NCBI GenBank assembly: GCA_038087015.1 | Contig: JASBNA010000006.1 | Location: 620,001 to 684,000 of the forward strand | DNA length: 64,000 nt | DNA from: Cerrena zonata | Lineage: Eukaryota > Basidiomycota > Agaricomycetes > Polyporales > Cerrenaceae | Direction: 5' to 3' | Part shown: one piece after another, positions 47,449 through 57,575 of the stretch | Layout: the number at the start of each line of letters is the position of its first letter | Position numbering within the stretch: the stretch's first letter is position 1 | The notes under the pieces: model-generated | Database searches by the model: none | What the model saw: only the letters and a program-made list of their open reading frames with translations | Told to the model about the DNA's origin: nothing | Position numbers and translations under genes: made by a program

Positions 47449-49399
47449 ATGGTTCATGTACGATTGAATGCGAAAGAACTCAACCCCAACCCTCACATCA
47501 ACTTCATCGCACCACTGCGTATAGGGGATGCGGCAGCGGAGGAAGATGCTCGTCAGCTCCTGCGAGCCCTCGCAGCCCAAGTTAAACCAGTTATGAGAGC
47601 ACATGGATTTGTAGTTAATAGCTTCGAGGAGGTAATTCAATTGACAGTCCATCCCGAGTCCATGAATTAGCTGAACTCCGATTCCAGTATGAATATAATA
47701 CGGTCTTTGCAGGTCGTAATTGGAATAACGGGGAGACAGTTGGTACGTTTCACGAGTACCGAAGCTCACAACCCTCGTTAAATGTAATACGTCAGAACTC
47801 GTTCTGAGGAACCCATCTGGCTCATACTATCCAACTAGCTGGCTGATTAGTGTTCTGTGTCATGAGGTATGTGCTCGATGCGGGGTAACACTTACTCCTC
47901 CTGATGTTTGGTCAGTTAGCACATATCAAGGTGAACACTAACCACTTCTACACGGAAATAACCGACCGGGCTGTGAGCTTACTGTCTGTGGTACTTTGAC
48001 ACATATAGCACATGAACCATGGTCCAGGATTCCAAGCACTAAATACCAAACTACGCAAAGAAGTCCGAGACCTCCAAAATAAGGGCTATTATGGCGATGG
48101 TACACTCCTATTCTATACTCTCCCATAACCAAACTAAAATTTGCTCCAGGTTATTGGTCCGCTGGAACTCGACTATCCGACGGTGCAAGAGTCAGCGGAC
48201 AAGGACTTGATACAGGAACACTCCCCGAGTACATGGTAGGCCCACTTCATATACTTTGATTTGTCACTCAACGAGCCTCATCGACCACTAGTGTGGAGGC
48301 GCACAAACTCGCGCACGACTATCTACCCTCGGCCGTCGCAGAAGGCGTCAGCCAGCTACTGCTGGTCCTTCGAACCACACCGGCGCGCAGACATCTAAGA
48401 AACGTAAAGCTGGGTTACGAGTTACTGCGAAAGATGCATTCAAGGGTGAGGGTAGTTCTTTGAATGTTGGTGAGAGTAGTACGGTTGGGACTGGCTTTAG
48501 GAAACAAGCTGGAAGGTAAGAGGTTAAAACACGTAATTAGGCTTTTATGCTGATTGTTGACCTCTATAGTAAGAAAGCAAGAGAGGAACGAGCATTGGCA
48601 ATGGAGCGTCGCCTAAAAGCTCTATCACAGAAACCGCTAGAGGGCAAGCCAGAACCCGCTTCGGAGGGAGAAGACGGCTCAGGTTCAGAGTATGATGATA
48701 CTCCACCCGAGACCGATCAAGACCGCCGAAGAGCACTACTCGAGAGCGTGGATAAATCTGACCTCGACAACGTCAAACCCTCATGGTCTGAACTCGAAAA
48801 GGAGTTCATTTTCCCTCAAAACGACGCTCCTGAAGAACCTGTGGCAGGTTCTTCACGACCGCATACACGTCCCCGAGCTCCTGGTCCGATTCTTGTTATC
48901 GACGATTCGGATGAAGAGCACGAGCCTGAACATAATGAAGACGACGCACAAATATTGACATCGTCCAGAACTACAGCAACGAATCCCTCAACATCCCAGT
49001 CACTTTCAGGGCCGCCCCAGAAAAAGCAGAAGATCTCGTACGGCTCCATCGTTCAAGACGAAATCCGACAGCGGACGAAAGAATCTCTCGGGATGTCTGG
49101 TCCCGGCAGGACGCTAAGTGGATCTCGTAGTAAAGAACCTCAAAGGCAGCAAACTCTGCCTGAGACACTGTCTACACCGAAATTACAAATAATGTCCGAC
49201 TCGGAGAGTGGACTGATTAATGGAGGTGATGAATGGTCTTGTCTCGTGTGTACACTGTGAGTACCTTTTACTGATGTTCATGATATTCAAGATTGTTGAA
49301 GTTGATGATATACTCAGGAGTAATAAACCGGGACATCTTGCATGCTCTGTGTGTGGTACACCAAAGGGTGAAAATACGTGGACCAGATATGTAATATAA
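47449..49399 (+). CDS. WSS1: Wss1-type metalloprotease for DNA-protein crosslink repair (WLM domain)
   Basis: SPRTN/Wss1-family protease that removes proteins covalently trapped on DNA. WLM domain: LNPNPHINFIAPLRIG, EDARQLLRALAAQVKPVM, AHGFVVNSFEE joined to YEYNTVFAGRNWNNGETVE, then ELVLRNPSGSYYPTSWLISV and the zinc motif LCHE-LAHIK-HMNHGPGF (HExxH...H). This motif is spread over three exons, the middle one only 15 bases (47916-47930). The disordered tail carries a SUMO-interacting motif ILVIDDSDEE near 48893-48922, and a C-terminal RanBP2-type zinc finger WSCLVCTL...HLACSVCGTPKGENTW split by the last intron. The stop is 49397-49399. All catalytic residues are present after splicing. Confidence 0.92.
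47916..47930 (+). other. 15-nt microexon within the WSS1 HExxH motif
   Basis: TTGGTCAG acceptor, then 15 bases coding LAHIK, then a GTGAAC donor. The preceding exon ends CAT GAG (HE) and the next starts at 48009 with CAC ATG AAC CAT (HMNH). Skipping keeps the frame but removes the second zinc-ligand His. Confidence 0.75.
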
Positions 49400-49843
49400 G
49401 TAGCCTCTCTCATTTGCCCATAGGGATTCAGTGTGACGAAAGTAACCTGTGCAGGCCACTAATCGCTGAATGTAAAGCCAAACTTCATCTTCGGTCAAGA
49501 ATGGAAAGCGACCATCCATAAAAGGCATCTCAACCAATGCTCCAGTCAAATATGCACAAACACCCGTCCTATACCGCATCATTATCAAGATGCGACTCGG
49601 ACTATTTGTGATCTTATCTCAGACTCTCAGGTATTTTGAAACGATGAAGGCTATGGTCTGTATCCTAGGTTACTTTCCAATTATTGTACAACAGATGCAA
49701 TGTGATATTTCTTGTTTTCTTCCGAGATAAATAGACCAGATCAGATGAAATCAGTGCAAGGAATAGATCGACGTTGATTTTATGAACTTCGGGACGGGTA
49801 TCAGTGACGGTTGCGTAGGATCTTGATCGACGACCGATCCTTT
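49400..49843. other. Convergent intergenic region
   Basis: About 440 bases between the 3' ends of WSS1 and the DM9-protein gene. Minus-strand frames here continue past the inferred stop of the DM9 gene but show no family features. Confidence 0.4.
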
Positions 49844-51089
49844 CTAGTGTCTCCAGCATCTGTAATTTTGAGTTGGTAAGAAGCATGAAGCCAAGGAAAA
49901 TGCGGAGGGGACGTACAGGATGAAGTATTCTTTCTGGCTGACTTCAGCACCACCGAAAGCAAACTTGGCCTCATGCTATACATGTCGCATTAGTCATGAC
50001 TATTCTGATCGAGCAACGGGAGCTAATACTTACGAGGTGTTCTCCACACTTCCCGGGGACTTGCAAATTATGGATCTTGGCAAGAGCATGGTAAAGTTTG
50101 CCTCCGTGCTCTTCATATCCTCCTTCGATGGGTCGTTTTCCAGGAGGGATTCGTCCCTTCTCAGTCCAGACCCATTCCATAGCGTTAGGATCAAACGGCA
50201 ACAGGTCATATCGCCCATTGTGTTCGTATTCCGCGCCACCGTAAGGAACACGGACAGGAGGGTGAAGATGGGGGCCAACTTTACATGGGTGGACAGATGC
50301 GCCCAGGATTGCTGATCCGACAAAGAGGGGGGAACCGTCAGCGTCAGACGCGACGGGCGTACCTCCCTGGGGAGCAGGAGGGAAAGGTTGGCCAACGGTC
50401 AATGGGATACGGAAACCGGAGGGAGGCGGTGCTCCTCCTGGATGTGCAGGAGCGGCTCCTGGGACACCACGAGCACCGGGAATTGCAGTGGGAACACCAG
50501 GTGCGGGAAGGCTACGATCATGACCAAGAGGCGCACCGTATCCAGGAGCACCATGGGGAGCAGCGCCATAGGGAGATGGGGCACCGTGAGCGGGGGCACC
50601 GTAAGGAGCGGGGCTGCCATGAGCGGGAGCACCGTAGGGGGCGGGACTACCATGAGCGGGGGCACCATATGCACTAGGAGCTCCATAGGGGGCGGGGGCA
50701 CCGTGAGCACCAGGAGGTGGGTATGCTCCAGGTTGTGCGCCACCGTAGAATTGTTGAGCATGACCTCCTGGAGTGACACCAGGAGCAGCATAGCCGTGAG
50801 GTGCGCCAGGGAAACCTGGTACTACGGCACCGTGAGGGAGGGCTACACCATGGACTCCGGCGACGCCATGGCTACTACTTGAACCGTGGCCTTCTTTATG
50901 TTTCTTGTCCTTTTTGTCTTTCTTGTGTTTCTTATCCTTCTTTTTCTTGTGCTCACCGAGGTGAGTACCAGGGATACCATAACCCCCAGCATAACCACCA
51001 TGAGCTCCTGGATAACCGTGGTGTCCGCCATGGCCATGGCCATGACCACTGTCCGAAGAGGAGTCGGAATCGGAAGACGAGGATCCCAT
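49844..51089 (-). CDS. DM9 (DUF3421)-domain protein with low-complexity N-terminal half
   Basis: N-terminal: Ser/Asp block MGSSSSDSDSSSDSG, a His/Gly-rich stretch, and a Lys-rich block (HKKKKDKKHKKDKKDKKHK). A long Pro/Ala/Gly/Tyr region built from near-identical units of PAPYGAPAHG type follows, then Pro-rich linkers. The C-terminal ~115 residues form a DM9 domain: SPLFVGSAILGASVHPCKVG, VPYGGAEYEHNGRYDLLPFD, EWVWTEKGRIPPGKRPIEGG, KLYHALAKIHNLQVPGKCGE, then after an intron HEAKFAFGGAEVSQKEYFIL and a final intron to CWRH, stop 49846-49844. DM9 domains occur in lectin-like and natterin-type proteins; some bind mannose. No signal peptide, so it is probably cytosolic. The exact end depends on the last intron. 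Confidence 0.8.
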
Positions 51090-51556
51090 ATGTACGTTTA
51101 CTGTGTTGTGTTAGTGGTAGAGTAGAGCAGAGAGGGATTGATTGTTAGATAGCGTCTACAAAGACGGCCTGTATATATAGTATTGCTATATGCGGTGTAA
51201 TAGTATTGGGCAGTGCTAGCGATCACGACGCTCGACAATGGAGGACGACATCGATTGGTCGCTGATGGTAGGCACAGTTGAACAGCCTTTGACAACCTAA
51301 TTAGTCTTAGTAACACTCTCTATCCCCAGCCTGACCCATGTTAAGCCGGAAGACCAGTGTTAAAGAAGTTCTCGATACAGTCTCGAGGTACATGAGCAAC
51401 AGCCCCAAATGATCTCTGCAAGACCGCACAGCCAAACATATTACTACACTAGACGCAGGAACCAAAATAACTCTTCCTCCTCCCATGCACAATATACCAA
51501 GACGCTCCTTGATAGCATTTAGTCAATCAAAATAGTCAATACACTCCACCAACTCA
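51090..51556. other. Intergenic: promoter of the DM9 gene and 3' end of RIM20
   Basis: 470 bases, no coding sequence recognised. A TATATATA stretch near 51172-51180 could serve as TATA box for the DM9 gene starting at 51089. Confidence 0.45.
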
Positions 51557-54500
51557 TCATCGGGTCTTCTTCGGTGTCTTACCCTTGTTCGCCGGAGTCT
51601 TGGGAGCTGGGGGAAGTGATGTAGCTTCCCATTCCCCAGAATCTGGCGCAGGGAGATCTAGGGCTATTCGATGCGTGCGATTTGCTGGAGGTGGCAGCCC
51701 CGTCACGTCAGCCGAATTGTTGGACAAGTACTCGACAGTATGATGCGGCGAGTTGGACGCATTTTCTAGGGAAACGGATTGCATGGAACGAGTCAAGTCA
51801 CTGCTCTAGAAAATCAGCAGAGATTGAAATAGAATAAGAGACGGGACGCACAGTATTTCGTCTCTTCGCATGTTTACCCACGCCTTGCAAGCTTCTTTGA
51901 ACTGAGTCATGATGTTACTGAAATCATTGTAAAACTGTGGCCAGTCTTGGTGAGAGAGCTGTAAGGGGAAAGAGGTTCTGATAGAAACATACAGTCAAGC
52001 CTTCATCAAGATGCCGTGCTATTTCCTTATATTTGTGATATGCTAAGTCCAGTGATTGAAGCGCGTGTTCTCGCTCTTTCACGACAGGATCGTCTTTCCG
52101 TGATGACAGGAAAGACGTATTACGATCCTGTATCACGCTCAGCTTACTTCCGACGAGACGGATATCAAAATCACATACCTGTATCGATTGTAGAAGCTCC
52201 ATTTGCTTCTGCTCCGACTCTTCTAGCTGAGTCCGGAATTTTTCGTATGCCGAAAGTCCTTGTTCCAACGTGTCTTCCAGCATTTCGGGTTTGACCTCAA
52301 CCCATTGTTCGAAGGCCGCCGCGTCTTTGAGGATCCTTGGTGTGATATCATCCCATTCTTTCTGGCGTTTCGCGGCATTGACGATTTCAGACCGCGCCCG
52401 TTGCACGTTGTCGAGATTTTCGAGAAGGGCACGCAAGGCACGGGCATGTGTCTGAGTCAAATTCGGACCACTGGGGTTAGATCTTGTCGACCTTGACACC
52501 GTAGATGAAGGCACGGCAGCTTCAAGGTCAGCCTACATAATATGCGATAAGGCCGGATATTGTCAGCGTCGAAGATAAGAGATCACTCACTGCATCCCAG
52601 GTGAGTTCGAGGATATTCGTTTCCCACTCTTCCCATGTTCTCCTTACAGTAGCGTCACTGTCAGCGGCTTGTGTAAGTATGTTCCGGTAACGTTCGCCTT
52701 TCTTGGCAAGTTCTTGATTTGCTTCTTGAGATGACAAACGATCGACTGAATAATCATTGCGAAACGCCTCATCTTCGTCTACTTCTTGATCAAGTATGTC
52801 CATAGCCTGCCCATCGAACACAACATATTTATTTAGTTAGCGGATCGTTTTAAGCAATATGCAATAGCCATACCTCATCAAGAATATGCATTGCCCGCTG
52901 TGAGAGTTTTCGAACATTCTCAATGGAAGATTCTATTCGCGCAGGACCATTGTCAGTTTTGACTTCTTCCGCCTTCTTCAGGAGACTAGGGGGAAGACCA
53001 ATCGGTCTCTCCAGTGCGTCAAGGGTAGCAGGGAGATTGAGAGAGCGTAATGTCCTAAGCGTTTAAGACCCGTCATTACTAACTGATAATAGTAAGAAAG
53101 AAGGTTGTTCGAGATCAACTGACGCGATAGCTGCATCATCTAGGTGTTGTGCGCGCTGAATGACCTCTTCTTTTAGCCAGTCTTCCCGGCGTTCGTTGTA
53201 TATATCTGAATTTCGAGGAGATAAAAATGAATCGACCATGAAGCGCCAATGCTAACCACAGCGTAATAGGGAGTATCTTACTTATTGCGGCCTTCACACC
53301 CCAGGAGACTAATTCACCGAAAAGGGTCTCCCCATGGGGGACTACTGATCTAGGTTCTCGGAGATCATTGGCTCCTATCGCACCGACTAGTTTAATTTCA
53401 GGGATGGCGGGAAGATCAGAGACAGCAGGGACATCCTTGTGATAGATGAGGTCGTTGTCCCGCTCTGCACGAGTAAGTTCTTTCTGAACCACTTCTAGTA
53501 GGGACTGAGAGCCGGTGAGTGTCTAGTTCCGGTACATCATAACAGGATCGTGACAGAAGGTTCACCTTTGCATCATGCACGACAGCCTTGGATACACCAC
53601 TCCGCCTGGCTGCGTCGCAGGCTCTCTTGACCGCAGCAAGTGCGGCGTGAAGGTGGGCAATTTCGTCACCGTACCTTCAAAAGATAAATTGAGTTCAATC
53701 ACTGTATGCGTTAGATCTTATTTTCATACTTTCTTGCATCTCCATCTTCCATGCTCTTGCGAAAATGGGCGACGCCCTCGAAATGGAAACGCTTTGCTTC
53801 AACGTGATGGAGCCATCCCTGGATAAGGTGAGTTTTCACTGTATTAAGCTTCACAATCTTACGTACGACTGGGAAAATATTCTTTACGGAGGGATCGGCC
53901 TCCTGCACGACCTTCAAAGCGTCTGCATAAAAGGCTGACACCTACATCATGAATTAGATCAGGTGTACAAATCCCGGGAAGATCATGGAATACCTTCGCC
54001 GAAAGCTTTGCGAGTAGGCCATGCTTCACATGTTCTGTTTAGATTAAGTTGTGTTGACTCAATTGAAAATGCGTTCTGGACTTGCCCATAATTGCTCTTT
54101 GCCACACGCATTCCTGTGCTTGCGCAAGCATCAAGTTCTCGAAGTGTGTCAAGACTGGTGATGATAGCTCCAGTAGGAGAGTATCGGATGCTAACGAAAC
54201 TTGCAGGCTGGGAAGGGCGCTCGAAAGGAGATGCGCGAAGGTTCCTGCGGCATTCTGGGGTAGAAGTGACGAGATGAACATCTATTCATATCAAAGACCA
54301 TACCTGGAAGCACGCGATTGCTTTCTTGAGACCCTGAGGAGAGGCTCGGTCTTCACTTAGTCCCAACTGACAGTGCAAGGCACCAAGATTGAACAACACC
54401 GCCGCTCGTTCGTACGTCAGATTTCGTAGAGTAAGAGGCTGGGTTGAGTCATTGAACATCGGATAGTAGGGTATCTCAAGGCCAATCTGCTCACAATCTG

Positions 54501-54836
54501 TTTAGTGGGGGGAAGTCAAGCGTTCGACATTTTGAAGACTGACATCATTTGGCAGTTTGGTTGAGATGAAGACAAGTTGTGCATGGTATCTGTATAAGTT
54601 ATTAGACATACTGGCCGCCTCGGAAACTTTAAGACGTACTGGGTCATTGACTGTATGCGATCTGGGTGCACTACGCCACCGACTCCGGCCTTCCGCAACT
54701 CTTCCCATTGATTGATATCGCCCTTGAATGCCTCTGGATGAGTATCTGGATGGGAGTTGTGTATATATTCCTCTATTGCTTGTCGGATGGGTATGGACCG
54801 AGTCTTCTTGAAAGGAATCGAGAGTAAGTTATTCAT
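51557..54836 (-). CDS. RIM20: Rim20/PalA, BRO1-domain adaptor of the alkaline-pH response
   Basis: ESCRT-III (Snf7)-binding scaffold that brings the PacC/Rim101 transcription factor to its protease at endosomes. It starts MNNLLSIPFKKTRSIPIRQA, close to the PalA start (NxLxIPFxRT), followed by a BRO1 domain over several exons (HPEAFKGDINQWEELRK, HAQLVFISTKLPNDV, FHFEGVAHFRKSMEDGDARK). A coiled-coil V domain follows: ALRALLENLDNVQRARSEIV, FEQWVEVKPEMLEDTLEQGL, REHALQSLDLAYHKYKEIAR. The C-terminal tail is Pro-rich and basic, ending PAPKTPANKGKTPKKTR at 51557. About a dozen exons. Plain Bro1 is the alternative, but the N-terminal motif and lack of a long Pro-rich tail favour PalA/Rim20. Confidence 0.85.
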
Positions 54837-56062
54837 TTCGAGGAAGTTTACAGCTTCCTGTCCAGATGTTGACCAGCTGACAGACTAGATAAATCGATTG
54901 TAAGATCAGAACACAGTATTCGAAGGAAACAATGTACACTGTGTGGATGGATTCAGGTTACAACAAGTATAGATCAATACTCATAGCCGCGGCGAAGTTC
55001 AAGTTAGACTTGAACAGACTACTCACGCTAAGGCAAAGTACCATCTGTATTATGTAAGCACCCTCTGACATGTGCCGGGCTCTGGGTGGGGACTTCAACT
55101 TCAACGTTTAACGTCGACTACCACAACTATCCATACATACTGTAAGACTACCACTGCGATCAGCCAGGTATGTAACAGGAATTTTCCGAGTTCAAGCGGG
55201 CCTTTGCATAAGGGGTACTTTGATTCCACACTAGCCACCATGCGACAGAAGTTTGCGAGTTGCAAATATTAGGCCGGGCGTGAGTAGTGGTCAGTCCCTC
55301 CGAATTCCGAATTCGTGTGCTTTGTAGCACGTAATTATGACCACCCTGGATCCACTTCATGGTGACCTAGGTCCAGGTACGCGCTACAAAGATCGCTATA
55401 CGCACGACTCCGTTGTCCGAACTCAAAGTTCACTTGGGATTGAACTACTGGGAAATGCTTAGACTGTTCAAGCCTATATCCCAACACACTGATGTGCATG
55501 GTTTCCGCATGTTCATCGAACCTATTCTGGTCTGTTCGCAACTTGGGCGAACCAACTGTACAGGACGATTCTGATGCACTGGCGCGTTTTCCCACCAGGA
55601 TCTTCGGTAGACAAAAAGGTCAATTTCCAAAGAAAATCACTCAATTCAATAACACGCCGACGGTTGAGCATTCTTAACTTACCGCTCGAGTTCTTATAGT
55701 TTCTATATCTGGGAGGCTCCCCTTCCTTTGCTTTATTTATTCTTGACGGGACATTGATTCCGAGCCTCGGAAGATCCCCCCCCAGCACATAGTCACTCGT
55801 GTGACATGGTTGTCGGAACCTTCTGCTTGGTTTGCATCAGCATGTTGTGGAGTTGTAAGGGTCTGGTCAGCTGGAACGAATATCTAGCAACTACGAACAA
55901 GGGAATCCTAGGTGTCAAACATGCTTTCAATGAGTGACGCATACTCACGGCCCAGCTTCTTTGTACCGGTGGACTGCTTGGTCCGCTAATCTGCTGGGTT
56001 CTGGCGTTTGAACCAATATGTATAAAAGACCTATCGGACAGACGAGAGGGAACCACAACAAG
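54837..56062. other. 1.2-kb intergenic region, no gene recognised
   Basis: Divergent promoter space between RIM20 and the small gene at 56063. Minus-strand frames around 55335-55788 lack motifs and overlap one another in different frames. A TATAAAA element lies at 56021-56027, about 40 bases before the next ATG. Confidence 0.45.
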
Positions 56063-56625
56063 ATGGCTCGTTCCGCCTCCCAAGCTGTTACAATCCCCGT
56101 CTACTCGACTGCCACCACTATGAATGCACCTCCTTCGTCTGCACTTTCTTCGCATACCGCCGTTGCTACAGACGTGAGCTATGACTTTCCGTACCTACTA
56201 TCTACGTTGACTATAACCTCTATTACAGCCAAGGCCTTCTAGAAGTCCAATGGCTGTTGCCCGTGACAGTATCCAGTTTGTGAGTTTGAACCTCTTCCCT
56301 TCGTTGAATGTCGCCGCTTACCAAGTTCGTAGTATGCGGTAGGAGTCGCTTGCTATGCTATAGTGGAAGGGTTATCTTACTTTCTTCGGTTTCAGAACCA
56401 ACCTGTTGAGGTCCGTATTCACAGCAATCGTTGGGTGTGCGGAATCGTAGTCTGCATTGGGCAGGTTTGCCAATGGGTACGCGTCATGCGACATCTGTGA
56501 TAACAATGGATCTGACACCAAATCAAATACAGGCAGGCGCAAAAGTCCGGGTTCGAATCGACGACAATGGCAACTCTGAAGTTCGTCAATTTGATCGCGA
56601 AAACGTCCGACTCCCAGCACTGTAA
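56063..56625 (+). CDS. Small protein with SH3/Tudor-like C-terminal domain
   Basis: About 107 residues in four exons. It starts MARSASQAVTIPVYSTATTM (Ser/Thr/Ala-rich, disordered), is joined over an intron (donor after GTTGCTACAGAC, acceptor near 56228) to PRPSRSPMAVARDSIQF, then NQPVEVRIHSNRWVCGIVVC, and after a 66-base intron AGAKVRVRIDDNGNSEVRQF ending ENVRLPAL, stop 56623-56625. The pattern of a Trp-x-x-Gly-x-V strand, a paired VRV strand, DDNG turn and F...VR end resembles a small beta-barrel of SH3/Tudor type. No family is named with confidence. Without the last intron the reading stops early in VRVMRHL. Confidence 0.55.
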
Positions 56626-57575
56626 CGTTACAGTAACGCGGACTAACGACATTCTTGACGCCTTCCTCGGTTTTTCATAGGACCGACGACTTCTCACTTG
56701 AAAGGAAATTCGAATACTCAATCTGTATAGCATGTTTCTTACGCTCTTCGTATTATCAATCTGTAGTTCTTGGATGTATTATATCTCGTTATGATAAATG
56801 CATTGATCACACTGTGAAGGAAACATAAGAAGTCGAAGCACATATCGGACTGAAAGTACGAGAAACCTGGGAACAAAAGGTACAATTCTACACCATTCTA
56901 TCTCTATCTCCATTGAGTCCACATTTAGTATAGCAACATGTGGGAGTAAGAATCGGTGGTCACCACGTCAGATCTGAAACGAGGATGCGATTCAGCCTGA
57001 AACCTAATACAGTCAACACAAATGCAGGGACATCAGTCTAAAGTGAGCCATTATGGAGAGACCCGATTCACCCTAGAGTGCAGCGTGTAAAAGGCACGTC
57101 AGACCTCACATCTTCGAAGTGAATGGCCAGCGGGAGCGTGGGGTTACAAAGATAGATTGGGACACGGGAGAACTCCGAAACAAAGAAAATGGTAGGTGTT
57201 CAGCCTAAGGTCTCTTTCATCCACGTCAATTCTCCTCGACGCTAACATTTAATCAAATGCGCGGAGTAGTCTCTGGTGTTAGACTTGTAAAAGGGAAAGC
57301 TGTCACCCGGTTCACAGGAGATATCGTAAAGGGGGTCCTAGTATTACATTGTTTGGATTTCAGGAGGAGTGGTTAGAGCGGTTTGTCGTAATCTTTGGTT
57401 CTTTACGTCTTCATCCTCATGTTTCTCATTATGGAGCACAGGGAAACCATCATGACAGATGGTCCGAGCCACCCAGATACCTTCCCAGAGTATCGTAGAA
57501 TTTTTCCCTACCAATGAACCGTGAAATACACCAGAACTGATACATTGTCCAGGCACTGGCAGTGAATACCAGTGT
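56626..57575. other. Convergent intergenic region, no gene recognised
   Basis: 950 bases between the 3' ends of the small protein and cullin. Minus-strand frames at 57344-57604 are read-through of the last cullin intron and 3' region. Confidence 0.45.
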
